DNA of 48,361 nt. Origin: Variovorax sp. KBW07 (GTDB taxonomy: Bacteria; Pseudomonadota; Gammaproteobacteria; Burkholderiales; Burkholderiaceae_C). Each line of letters starts with the position of its first letter. Position 1 is the first letter of the stretch. This document shows, piece after piece, positions 8,292-16,752 of the stretch. Under the pieces are notes generated by a model. The model worked only from the letters and a program-made list of their open reading frames with translations, made no database searches and had not been told where the DNA came from. The stretch lies in contig NZ_QAJK01000143.1 of the NCBI RefSeq assembly GCF_003852515.1, positions 8,509-56,869 on the forward strand. Direction: 5' to 3'. A program made the position numbers and the translations under genes.

Positions 8292-10324
8292 CCGACGCGC
8301 CGGCCGGCACACCGCCGCCTGAAGACGACCGCACGCGCGTCGTGGCGCGGCCGGTGCAACCCGCGCAGCCCACCCAGCTCACCCAACCTACAGGTGGTGG
8401 CGACACGGGCGCGACGGTCATCACCGCCGGCACATCTGGCACGGCGAGCATGCCCGGAGCATCCGGTACATCAGCAACGCCGGTGACCAGTCCCGCCACC
8501 GGCTCAGGACCGCACGAAGCGGGCCTGCTGCCCGTCGGCGGCCGCCTCGCCGAATTCGAGATCACGCGGATCATCGGCCAGGGCGGCTTCGGCGTCGTCT
8601 ACGAAGCCTGGGACCACGACCTCGAACGCGTGGTCGCCATCAAGGAATATTTGCCCACGTCGCTGTCGACCCGCCAGCACGACGGCACGGTGGTCCCGCT
8701 GTCGGAGCGGCACCGCGAAACCTTCGACCTGGGCATGCGCAGCTTCATCAACGAAGCCCGCCTGCTGGCCCAGTTCGACCATCCGTCGCTGCTCAAGGTC
8801 TACAGGTTCTGGCAGGAGCGCGGCACCACCTACATGGTGATGCCCTTCTACAGGGGCGACACGCTCAGGGAGGCGCTGGTGGCCATTCCCGCGGGCGTGG
8901 ACGAGGCCTGGCTGATCCGCATCATGGACGGCGTCACGCAGGCGCTGGCGGTCATGCACCAGGCCAACTGCTACCACCGCGACATCGCGCCCGACAACAT
9001 CATCCTGCTCGAAGGCTCGGGCCGGCCGGTGGTGCTCGACTTCGGTGCCGCGCGCCGCGTGATCACCGACAAGACGCAGGCGATCACCGTCATCCTCAAG
9101 CCCGGCTACGCGCCCATCGAGCAGTACGCCGAAATGCCCGACATGTCGCAGGGCGCGTGGACCGACGTGTATGCGCTGGCCGCCGTGATGCACGTGGCCG
9201 TGTGCGGCCGCGCGCCGCCGCCGTCGGTGGCGCGGCTGCTGTCCGACAGCTATGTGCCGCTCGCGGGCAACGACATCCTGCGCAAGCGCTACAGCTTGCG
9301 GCTGTTGCAGGCCATCGATGCGGGCCTGGGCGTGCGGCCCGAGCAGCGGCCGCAGTCGATGGCCGAGCTGCGCGCGGCGCTCGACCTGGAGGTGGGCCAC
9401 AGCATTGCGCCGACGCCGCGCACGCAGCCGCCTTCGGGCGCGCGCAGCGGCAGCAATGCGAATGCCGATGCGGCCACCGTCATCGGGAACCCCGGCAATG
9501 CCGGCAACACCGGCGGCAGGAAAGCGCCGTCGACCGCGTCCGCACCGAAAGCGCCTGCCGATGCGGGCAAAGGCGCGGGCGGCGGAAAAGCCGTTGCAGC
9601 ACTGGCGTCTCTCGCGGTCGTCGCGGCGGTGGCCGGCGGCGGCTGGTGGTGGTGGCAGGGCCGCGCGGCCGGCGACGACACGTCGGGCGCGGGCAAGCAA
9701 TCCAGTACAGCTGGCACGGCGACCCCCACCACGCCGCCTTCGCAACCCGAGGCCAAGGTGGCCGAGGCGCCGCCCGCGCCCCCACCACCGCCGCCTCCTC
9801 CTCCCGCGCCGCGCACACCCACCGATTCGCTGCAATCGCTGGCGGCCGGCGCCGCGCCGGGCTTCGATGTCACGGCCGCGCCGAAGAAGGCCGAGGTCGC
9901 CATCGGCAAGGACCGGCTCGCCTTCGAGGTGCGCAGCAAGCGCGAGGGCTTCGTCTACGTGTTCCTGCTGTCGAGCGGCGGCGAGATGTTCCTGCTGTTC
10001 CCCAACCTGCTCGACAAGTACAACAAGATCACCGCCGGCGGCACGCTCGCGCTGCCGCGCGCCTCGTGGCCGATGGACGCGGGCGGCCCGGCCGGCACCG
10101 ACCAGTTCGCGGTGCTCGTGAGCGAGCACGAGCGCGACTTCAGCGCCGCCGGCGTGCAGAACGACGGCGTGTTCCCGGTGTTTCCGCTGCCGGTGCTGGC
10201 CGCGCTCGAGGCCACGCGCGGCACGGGCCCATCCCCGCTGCTGGGCAAGCCCGTCTGCACGCCCGCCGGTGCCCCATGCAACGACGTCTATGGCGTCGCG
10301 AATTTCAAAATCGTCGAGAAGTAA
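8288..10324 (+). CDS. ppkA: T6SS serine/threonine kinase PpkA with DUF4384-like periplasmic domain
   Basis: A 678-residue membrane kinase. A low-complexity Pro/Thr/Gly N-terminus precedes the kinase domain (about 88-355): glycine loop GQGGFGVV (97-104), VAIKE lysine K119, catalytic HRDIAPDN (230-237) and DFG (251-253). In the catalytic loop the usual lysine after HRDI/HRDL is Ala234. A single helix lies at about 437-460, ending in a run of tryptophans. A Pro-rich linker leads to a C-terminal DUF4384-type domain (VYVFLLSSGGEMFLLFPN). PpkA phosphorylates the FHA protein (here tagH) to switch secretion on; PppA (32932-33711) reverses it. Starts on the ATGA overlap with tagF. Confidence 0.93.
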   Translation: MTDAPAGTPPPEDDRTRVVARPVQPAQPTQLTQPTGGGDTGATVITAGTSGTASMPGASGTSATPVTSPATGSGPHEAGLLPVGGRLAEFEITRIIGQGGFGVVYEAWDHDLERVVAIKEYLPTSLSTRQHDGTVVPLSERHRETFDLGMRSFINEARLLAQFDHPSLLKVYRFWQERGTTYMVMPFYRGDTLREALVAIPAGVDEAWLIRIMDGVTQALAVMHQANCYHRDIAPDNIILLEGSGRPVVLDFGAARRVITDKTQAITVILKPGYAPIEQYAEMPDMSQGAWTDVYALAAVMHVAVCGRAPPPSVARLLSDSYVPLAGNDILRKRYSLRLLQAIDAGLGVRPEQRPQSMAELRAALDLEVGHSIAPTPRTQPPSGARSGSNANADAATVIGNPGNAGNTGGRKAPSTASAPKAPADAGKGAGGGKAVAALASLAVVAAVAGGGWWWWQGRAAGDDTSGAGKQSSTAGTATPTTPPSQPEAKVAEAPPAPPPPPPPPPAPRTPTDSLQSLAAGAAPGFDVTAAPKKAEVAIGKDRLAFEVRSKREGFVYVFLLSSGGEMFLLFPNLLDKYNKITAGGTLALPRASWPMDAGGPAGTDQFAVLVSEHERDFSAAGVQNDGVFPVFPLPVLAALEATRGTGPSPLLGKPVCTPAGAPCNDVYGVANFKIVEK

Positions 10325-10379
10325 TCGTCTGTAGAGCGTTGGCCCCACGGGCTGCCCATTTCCGGACAAGGAGACTTTC

Positions 10380-11966
10380 ATGAACACTTCGCAGCCGCCA
10401 CGCCTCACCTCCCTTTCGCTTGCGCTGCTTCGCTGGGCAGCGGCCGCCGCCGTGGCCTCGCTGGCGGGCTGTGCCGCGCCACCGCCGGCATCGACCGCCT
10501 CCGACACATCCACCGCCGACACATCGGCCTCGCGTCCACCGCCGACCGGCGCCAGCGTGGCCGGCCAGGCGCGCACTTTCTCGACCCAGCTCGCCACCTA
10601 CACCTCGGTCGGCTTCGACGCGGTGCCGGGCTGGTCGCGCGACGATTTCTCCGAAAGCTGGCCCGCCTTCCTGGGCAGTTGCAAGGTGCTGACCGGCCGC
10701 GGCGCCGAATGGAAAGAGGTGTGCGACCGCGCATTGAAGATCGACGGCAAGAGCAACACCGCGATTCGCGGCTTCTTCGAAAGCGGCTTCTCGGCCTACC
10801 AGATCCGCGACGACGACCGCAAGCCCGATGGCGTGGTCACCGGCTACTTCGAGCCCGAGATCGCGGGCGCCCGCCAGTACGGCGCGCCCTTCATCTACCC
10901 GGTGTACGGCCAGCCCGACGACATGCTGTTCGCCGACGCACGCAAGCTGCCCGCGGGCAACGGCACCGTGGCGGCCCGCGTCGAAGGGCGCAACGTGGTG
11001 GTGCAGACCGGCCTGAGCACGCGCGACATGGGCGCGCCCGGCCTGTATGCGCTCGACCTTTCGGGCGTTTCGCGCGACACGCTTGACCGCAAGGTGCGCC
11101 TGCGCGTCGAGGGCAAGCAACTTTTGCCGTACTACACGCGCGAAGAAATCGAGACCAAGGGCGCGCCCAATGCCAAGGTGCTGGCCTTCGTGAGCAGCGC
11201 CACCGCGCTGTACGAAATGCAGATCCAGGGCTCGGGCCGCATCAAGCTGGCCAGCGGCGAAGTCATTCGCGTGGCCTACGCCGAGCAGAACGGCCAGCCT
11301 TTCCGCCCGACGCTGGCGCAGGCCGCCAACGGCAAGCCGCGCAGCGCGGTGAAGGTGCGCGGCTCGTCCATCGAGCTGCAACTGGACGACGGCGATGACG
11401 ACGACGACACCGGCGCCGTCGCGGCCGGCACCATCCGCACGCGCGGCTTCACGCTGGCACGGCCTGTCGCCAGCGGCCCGGTGGTGGTGCCGGGGCGGCG
11501 CACGGCCGGCGCGGTCACCGGCTCGGGCATCAAGGACCCGAGCTACGTGTTCTTCAAGGAAGCCACTTCGCCCGTGGGCGGGCCGGTGGGCGCCTTCGGC
11601 GTGCCGCTGTCGGCGGGGCGTTCGATTGCCGTCGATCCGCGCAGCACGCCGCTGGGCTACCCGGTGTTCGTCTCGACCCGCACGCCCGGCAGCGGCGCGC
11701 CGATGCAGCGCCTGACCATCGCGCAGGACACCGGCGGCGCCATCCGCGGCGCGGTGCGGGCCGACTACTTTTTCGGCAACGGCCAGCAGGCCGCGACCAA
11801 CGCGCGCCGCATGAAGGAGCGCGGCCAGCTGTGGATTCTTCTGCCGCGCGGCCTGGCCGTGGCGCAGGCCGCGGTGTCGGGCGCCATCCGCACGCGCGGC
11901 GGGCCGGTGGGCGCCAACCTGCCGCAGTGCCTGGTGCCCACTGAAGGCGTGTGCGTCGACGACTGA
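10380..11966 (+). CDS. MltA-type lytic murein transglycosylase lipoprotein in the T6SS operon
   Basis: A 528-residue predicted lipoprotein. The N-terminus is hydrophobic and ends at a lipobox-like LAGC (Cys about residue 31). The body matches MltA: VTGYFEPEIAGARQYGAPF, then EMQIQGSGRIKL, and a C-terminal 3D domain with AQDTGGAIRG and ADYFFGNG. MltA cleaves the MurNAc-GlcNAc bond, forming anhydro ends. ATG at 10380 has AAGGAG upstream. It lies directly after ppkA on the same strand; T6SS assembly needs local wall opening and other systems recruit MltE or TagX, so this may be the dedicated enzyme. An acidic insert (DDGDDDDD, about residues 337-344) interrupts the double-psi barrel region. It could also be an ordinary MltA. 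Confidence 0.85.
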   Translation: MNTSQPPRLTSLSLALLRWAAAAAVASLAGCAAPPPASTASDTSTADTSASRPPPTGASVAGQARTFSTQLATYTSVGFDAVPGWSRDDFSESWPAFLGSCKVLTGRGAEWKEVCDRALKIDGKSNTAIRGFFESGFSAYQIRDDDRKPDGVVTGYFEPEIAGARQYGAPFIYPVYGQPDDMLFADARKLPAGNGTVAARVEGRNVVVQTGLSTRDMGAPGLYALDLSGVSRDTLDRKVRLRVEGKQLLPYYTREEIETKGAPNAKVLAFVSSATALYEMQIQGSGRIKLASGEVIRVAYAEQNGQPFRPTLAQAANGKPRSAVKVRGSSIELQLDDGDDDDDTGAVAAGTIRTRGFTLARPVASGPVVVPGRRTAGAVTGSGIKDPSYVFFKEATSPVGGPVGAFGVPLSAGRSIAVDPRSTPLGYPVFVSTRTPGSGAPMQRLTIAQDTGGAIRGAVRADYFFGNGQQAATNARRMKERGQLWILLPRGLAVAQAAVSGAIRTRGGPVGANLPQCLVPTEGVCVDD

Positions 11967-11997
11967 CTGATTGATCGACCGACCCCCTTGGCCCTCC

Positions 11998-12747
11998 ATG
12001 CAAGAGACCCTCTCGTCCGCGGAAAGCACTGAGCTCGTCCGCCTCTGGCGGCGCCGGCAGACGCTGTCCTCGAACGAGATGGGCGCCATGTACCGCATCG
12101 TGGGCGATGCGCTGGTGGCCTGCAATCCGCCCGAGCTGCAGGTGCTGGGCGAAGGGCGGCAGGAGCTGGTGGCGCAGTTCATCTACGTCAAGGTGCTGCG
12201 GCTCGATGCCGACCCCGATGAATCGGAAGAGCGCGCGGGCCACAGCGCGCCCTCTACCGCCTTTGCGCTGTGCGCTTACTTCCGGCGCTACCTGATCGAC
12301 TGCACGCGCGCCAGTTCGTTCCGCCGCAAGCTGTCCATCGGCGAGCAGATCACCGAGGCGCAGCTCGAAGACGAGATCGGCGCGGGCGAAGACCTTGAAG
12401 GCTGCCTGGCCGAGCACGGCCTGAGCGCCCGCGCGGTGCAGCAGGCCGCGCGCGCCTTCATTGCCGAATTGCCCGAGCCCGAGCGCCTGCTGCTGTGCGA
12501 AGGCTTCGGCAAGGAGGCCGAAGGCGGGCTGTCGGGCATTGCCTCGCGCCACGCCATTGCCTCGTACCACTACCGCGCGGGCCGGCTCGGCCTGGTGCAC
12601 AAGCGCGAGGGGCTGACCGCGGACTACGCCAAGACCCGCCTCGGCGGCTGGCTCCAGCAGACGCTGGGCATTGCCATCGAGGCCGAGAACATGGCGGCGA
12701 TCCTGCAGGTTTTCAAAATCCTCGGTGCTGAAGCGTCTTATGCCTGA
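11998..12747 (+). CDS. Sigma-70-like regulatory protein embedded in the T6SS cluster
   Basis: A 249-residue soluble protein. An AYFRRYLIDCTRASSFRRK segment resembles sigma region 2. The stretch AFIAELPEPERLLLCEGF followed by a helix-turn-helix-like GIASRHAIASYHYRAGRL resembles region 4 (LPE.ERLVL...S..EIA). Neither is canonical, so DNA or RNA polymerase binding is inferred only. The start could be TTG at 11971 or ATG at 11998; neither has a clear ribosome site, and I took the ATG because similarity to sigma factors begins there. The next gene encodes a single-pass membrane protein, an arrangement like a sigma/anti-sigma pair. Confidence 0.6.
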   Translation: MQETLSSAESTELVRLWRRRQTLSSNEMGAMYRIVGDALVACNPPELQVLGEGRQELVAQFIYVKVLRLDADPDESEERAGHSAPSTAFALCAYFRRYLIDCTRASSFRRKLSIGEQITEAQLEDEIGAGEDLEGCLAEHGLSARAVQQAARAFIAELPEPERLLLCEGFGKEAEGGLSGIASRHAIASYHYRAGRLGLVHKREGLTADYAKTRLGGWLQQTLGIAIEAENMAAILQVFKILGAEASYA

Positions 12748-12774
12748 AGACATAGCCATTCAGGAACAGACGCC

Positions 12775-13950
12775 ATGAACAACGAACTCTGGCCCCCGCT
12801 CAGCGTGATCCGCAACGCGTTGGAAACCGGCGCGGCCGCACGCACGCCCGCTCCCGGCGACGACGCGCACGCCGGTGCCATCGCCACCGTGGCCATGCCG
12901 GGTTCGACGCCCGGAACGGGGGCCGAACCCGCGCCATCGGCGCCCCTGTCCGACCTGCTGCTTCCCCTCACCGAATTGGCCCGGCGCCGAGAGGCTGTCG
13001 CCCAGCGTGCCTTCAGCGCCCGCTGGGCGCCGGGCCGCCTCGTCAGCGTCGTGCATGAAGGGCGCCTGCTGGGCGTGCTGCTCGACCGCCGTATCCACGG
13101 CGAGCTGTGGCAGGGCTGGATGGCCGCGGGCGAAGCCGATTGGGCTTGCGCATTCGACGTGCTGCTGGAGCCCGACGACGAGCCTTTCGAGCCGATGTTC
13201 GGCGTGGTCCAGGCCTGGAACGTGCTCACGCTCGAGGCCAGCCCGCAGCTGTGCGCGCGCGTGCTCGGCGAGGTGTCGGCCACGCGGCTGGCGGCCATTC
13301 GCGCGGTGCACGACGAATGGGCCTCGCATGCGGCGCTGCCCATCGCGCCGGAGCCGGGGCGCATTGCACTGCGCACCGTGGGCGGTGTGTTTTCGGTGCT
13401 GTCCGGCACGCCGCTCGGCCCGCAAGACCCGCGCGCCGACTACCAGTTGCTGTACCGCGACGCGGGGCTGCAACTGGGCGCATCGCTGGCGCGGTCGCGT
13501 GGTGGCGAGACGCCCGCCCCCTCCGAACCGTCTGCGCGCGCCGTGCCGCAACCCCGGCCCGAGGGCGGCTGGTGGGGCAGCATCCGGCGCTGGTTCGGCG
13601 CGGACGGATGGACGCGCCCGGCCTTCGCGGTGCTGGCCCTGTGCGTGGTGGTGCAGAACATCGGTCTTCTCAGTGGCCCGGCCGTGGAAGACGACGAAGT
13701 GCGTTACCGCGCCGTGCCGGCCGCACCCGCTGCAGCACCGGTGCGTGCCGACGTGTTCGTGCGCTGGAACGACGGCGTGCGCATGGACGAGGCCGACCGG
13801 CTGCTGCAGTCCATCTCGGCCGAAGTGGTGGGCGGGCCTGGGGTCAGCGGCACGTGGCGGCTGCGCGTGCCGGACCCGGTCGAAGGGCTGGCGGTGCTGG
13901 CGGCATCGCCGCTGGTTGCGGCGGCAGGGCCGGCGTCGGAGCGGCCATGA
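12775..13950 (+). CDS. Single-pass membrane protein of unknown function, candidate anti-sigma-like partner
   Basis: A 391-residue protein I do not recognise by family. It has a large N-terminal cytoplasmic part (about 1-275), one membrane helix near 282-300 (AFAVLALCVVVQNIGLLSG), and a short periplasmic tail. The tail (VFVRWNDGVRMDEADRLLQS ... WRLRVPDP) resembles the small alpha/beta fold of protease pro-domains and of the extracytoplasmic ends of some anti-sigma proteins. There is no zinc-binding anti-sigma motif. The topology and its position between the sigma-like gene and the caspase gene suggest signal relay across the membrane, but this is inference. Confidence 0.55.
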   Translation: MNNELWPPLSVIRNALETGAAARTPAPGDDAHAGAIATVAMPGSTPGTGAEPAPSAPLSDLLLPLTELARRREAVAQRAFSARWAPGRLVSVVHEGRLLGVLLDRRIHGELWQGWMAAGEADWACAFDVLLEPDDEPFEPMFGVVQAWNVLTLEASPQLCARVLGEVSATRLAAIRAVHDEWASHAALPIAPEPGRIALRTVGGVFSVLSGTPLGPQDPRADYQLLYRDAGLQLGASLARSRGGETPAPSEPSARAVPQPRPEGGWWGSIRRWFGADGWTRPAFAVLALCVVVQNIGLLSGPAVEDDEVRYRAVPAAPAAAPVRADVFVRWNDGVRMDEADRLLQSISAEVVGGPGVSGTWRLRVPDPVEGLAVLAASPLVAAAGPASERP

Positions 13951-13970
13951 CGCTAGCCGCATTGCTCTTT

Positions 13971-14076
13971 TCTTTCTCCCTCCCCTTCCGGGGGAGGGCC
14001 GGGGTGGGGGCAAGCGGCGTATCCATCGGGCGCTCTGGCTGCCCCCATCCCGGCCTTCCCCCAAAGGGGGAAGGAG
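13971..14076. repeat. REP-like palindrome pair between 12775-13950 gene and caspase gene
   Basis: Two G/C-rich units face each other: 13977-14011 (TCCCTCCCCTTCCGGGGGAG and onward to GGGGTGGGGG) and its imperfect inverted copy at 14041-14076. Each also contains its own small hairpin. The arrangement is that of REP/BIME elements common in related genomes. A third unit lies inside clpV (22681-22720). The caspase gene's ribosome site AAGGAG (14071-14076) is formed by the end of the second unit. Confidence 0.75.
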
Positions 14077-14078
14077 CA

Positions 14079-16127
14079 ATGCGGTTGCGGCTGCTGCTTT
14101 TGGTGTGGCTGCTGTGCGCTTCATGCAGCGCCTTCGCCACCCAGCGTGCCTTGCTCGTCGGCGTGTCCGAGCTCGTCAACCAGCCGCAGGCGCTCTGGCT
14201 GCAGGCCCCGCGCAACGACGTCATGCTGATGCGCGATGCGCTGCTCAAGCAGGGTTTCAGCGCGCCCGACATCACGGTGCTCGCCGATGGCGTGAACGGC
14301 GCGGCGCTGCCCGAGGCGCAGGCCATCCACGCGGCACTGGCCCGCCTGCTCGCGCAATCGAAGAGCGGCGACTTCGTGCTGCTCTATTTCTCCGGCCACG
14401 GCACCCGCCTGCGTGACACCGCCAAGCGCTACCAGGAGCCCGATGGCCTGTCGGAAAACTTTCTGGCGCGCGATGTGCGCGGCACGCTCGGCAGCGACAC
14501 GGTGCTGACCGGCGACCTGCGCGATACCGAGTTCGACGGCTGGATCCAGGCCTTCCTGGCCCGCAACGTGTTCGTCGCCTCGGTGTTCGATACGTGCGCC
14601 GCCAACTCCATGACCCGCGGCACGGCCGATGCGCCCGCCATCGCCGAAGGGCCGGCTGAAGACGAAGTGCGCTGGCGCGGCCTGCGCGCGGCACAGCTGC
14701 TCGGCGGCAGTGCGCCGGCGCGCGCGGCGGCACCGCCCGCGCCGCCACCGGCCGAAGCCGTGGCGCGCGCACGCTACGTCGCCTTCTTCGCCTCCGAGAG
14801 CCACCAGATCACGCCCGAGCTGCGCCTGCCGCGCAAGACCCGCAATGCGCGTCCGCAGGGCCTGCTCACCTGGGCCGTGGTCGAGGCGCTGTCGCGCAGG
14901 CCGGCCACCTGGCGCGACCTGTTCGATGGCGTGCTGGCGCTGTACCCGCCCGTCATCGACGAACTCGCGCAGCGCTTTCCCACGCGCGAGCTGCCGTCGC
15001 CGGTGGCCGAAGGCAACCTCGACGCGCCGCTGTTCGCCAACAGCGGCGCGCCCGCGTCCACGCGCCCGGTGTGGCGCGCGCAGCGCAGCGGCGACAGCCT
15101 GGCGCTCAAGGCCGGCCTGCTCGACGGCCTGGTGCCGCAGCAGGAGGTGCGCCTCCTCGCGACGCTGGAAGACGGCAGCGTGCGCAGCGCGCCGGCCAGC
15201 ATCGCGCAGATCAGACTGGGCGGTGCGTGGCTCGCGGTGCCGGCCGCGCTGAAAGACGTGTCGGGCGGCGCCTTCTGGAGCGTCACGCCGATGAGCGAGC
15301 CGTCGGCAACCGCCTTGCGCGTGCGCACCGACAAGCCCTTGCCCGCCGGCCTGAGCCTCGACTATCCCGCGGCGATCCGCGCGGTGAACGATGACAGCAA
15401 CAGCACCGGCAACAACGCGGCGGCCGACGTGCGCTGGACCGACCTCGGCCCCGCCGGCCAGCGCCTCGAACTGCTTGCGCCATTGCTCGGCGCCACCGTC
15501 TCCACCCTCGTGCTGCCCGACACCGCCGCGCTGCGCCGCCGCCTGCAGGCACTGGCGCAGCTCAAGTGGCTCGCGCAACTGCAGGCCTACGGCAAGGACG
15601 GCCAGCTCGACGGCTTCGATGCCGCGCTCGAGGTCTGGAGCGCCGACAAGCTGCTGCGCAGCGTGCCCGTGGCGCAGGCCGCCAGCGCGTTGCCGTCGCT
15701 TCGCGCGGGCGAGCGCGTGCGGCTGAGCGTGCGCAACACCAGCGGCCGTTCGCTCGACCTCGTCATCGCGGGCATCGACGCGCGCGGCGCCTTGCAGCCG
15801 GTCTACCCCGACGAGCTGGGCGAAACCAACCGCTTCAAGCGCGGCACGCCCGAGCAGCCGGCCGTCAAGCGCTTCGAGCTGCCCTGGCTCGACGCCGCCG
15901 GCGATGCGCGCCTGCTGGTCATGGCCGTGCCCGCCACGCCGTACAGCGCGCCGCGGCTGTTCGGCGTGGCCTACGCGCAGGCCGATGTGTCCGAGGTGCG
16001 CGTGCGCGGCGGGCAACTGCCCGCCGAAAGCGGCGAGCGCCAGGTGTTCGCCGCGTTGCTGCGCAGGAGCGGCGCCATGGAGGGCGGTGGCGGCAATGGC
16101 GGCAACGGTGGCGGTGCCCGGCCCTGA
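14079..16127 (+). CDS. Secreted caspase-fold (peptidase C14) protein with C-terminal DUF4384-like domain
   Basis: A 682-residue protein with a signal peptide (MRLRLLLLVWLLCASCSAFA). The caspase domain begins RALLVGVSEL and holds the catalytic dyad: His107 in YFSGHG and Cys173 in VFDTCAANS. Residues about 275-440 show no recognised domain. The last third resembles DUF4384 (AGIDARGALQPVYPDELGET), as in PpkA. The C-terminus is Gly/Asn-rich. Bacterial metacaspase-like proteins cleave after Arg/Lys; the target here is unknown. The ATG at 14079 has AAGGAG upstream and follows the REP pair. An alternative reading is a signalling protease paired with the sigma-like and membrane genes before it. Confidence 0.85.
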   Translation: MRLRLLLLVWLLCASCSAFATQRALLVGVSELVNQPQALWLQAPRNDVMLMRDALLKQGFSAPDITVLADGVNGAALPEAQAIHAALARLLAQSKSGDFVLLYFSGHGTRLRDTAKRYQEPDGLSENFLARDVRGTLGSDTVLTGDLRDTEFDGWIQAFLARNVFVASVFDTCAANSMTRGTADAPAIAEGPAEDEVRWRGLRAAQLLGGSAPARAAAPPAPPPAEAVARARYVAFFASESHQITPELRLPRKTRNARPQGLLTWAVVEALSRRPATWRDLFDGVLALYPPVIDELAQRFPTRELPSPVAEGNLDAPLFANSGAPASTRPVWRAQRSGDSLALKAGLLDGLVPQQEVRLLATLEDGSVRSAPASIAQIRLGGAWLAVPAALKDVSGGAFWSVTPMSEPSATALRVRTDKPLPAGLSLDYPAAIRAVNDDSNSTGNNAAADVRWTDLGPAGQRLELLAPLLGATVSTLVLPDTAALRRRLQALAQLKWLAQLQAYGKDGQLDGFDAALEVWSADKLLRSVPVAQAASALPSLRAGERVRLSVRNTSGRSLDLVIAGIDARGALQPVYPDELGETNRFKRGTPEQPAVKRFELPWLDAAGDARLLVMAVPATPYSAPRLFGVAYAQADVSEVRVRGGQLPAESGERQVFAALLRRSGAMEGGGGNGGNGGGARP

Positions 16128-16176
16128 CGCGGGCCACGGAATTTCGGTTCGGTTCTCTTTGATTCCTGGAGGTGAT

Positions 16177-16734
16177 ATGGCATTTATCGAAGACGGCTCC
16201 TGGAGCCCTGAAGACGCCCGGCAGTTCTACGAGCTGGTCGCAACCGGCTCGGCCGATACCGACCTGGTCATGCTGATCGAGAGCAAGGGCGCGCCCGTCG
16301 TGGGTGAGCTCGAGCGCCCGTTCGAAGACGGCAAGGCGCGCCTGAGCATCGGCGGCTACCACTGGTCGGTGCAGGTGCCCGAGTCTTCGAGCCAGCACCA
16401 GGTCGTGCCCAACAACCTGATCGTCGCGCGCCGCAGCGACGCGGCCACGGCCGTCATCGCCAGCCTGCTGCGCACGCAGGAGAAAGACCTGAAGGTCGTC
16501 ATCAGCGCCTTCAAGGCGGGCGGCGACTCGCGCGCGCAAGAGGCGCAGGCCGCCTTCGAGCTGGTGCTGGACAAGGCCCGCATCTGCCGGCTGGTACTCA
16601 ACTCCGGCGGTGCCTGGGGCGCGCCCTCGGAGCTGATCTCCATTGCGTACCGCTCGCTGAAGGTCAAGTCGGCGCCGCAGAAGGAAACCGGCCTGCGCGG
16701 CGCGGTGCGCGAATGCGAGTTCACCCGCAACTGA
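16177..16734 (+). CDS. Divergent Hcp-family (TssD-like) protein next to tagJ
   Basis: A 185-residue protein with a perfect ribosome site (GGAGGTGAT) before ATG 16177. By eye it aligns along its length with the canonical Hcp at 34855-35334: IGGYHWSVQVP against IESWSWGVANA, a central KDLKVVISAFKAGG against LEEVKLSARKSAGG, and a C-terminal SIAYRSLKVKSAPQ against SIAFKKFKIEYKIQ. It begins with about 25 extra residues. It sits directly before tagJ-tssE-tssF-tssG-clpV, where hcp is found in related loci. It is therefore probably a diverged tube protein, cap or exported Hcp variant rather than the main tube. No toxin extension is present. Confidence 0.65.
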   Translation: MAFIEDGSWSPEDARQFYELVATGSADTDLVMLIESKGAPVVGELERPFEDGKARLSIGGYHWSVQVPESSSQHQVVPNNLIVARRSDAATAVIASLLRTQEKDLKVVISAFKAGGDSRAQEAQAAFELVLDKARICRLVLNSGGAWGAPSELISIAYRSLKVKSAPQKETGLRGAVRECEFTRN

Positions 16735-16752
16735 CCCTCAGGAACACACACC

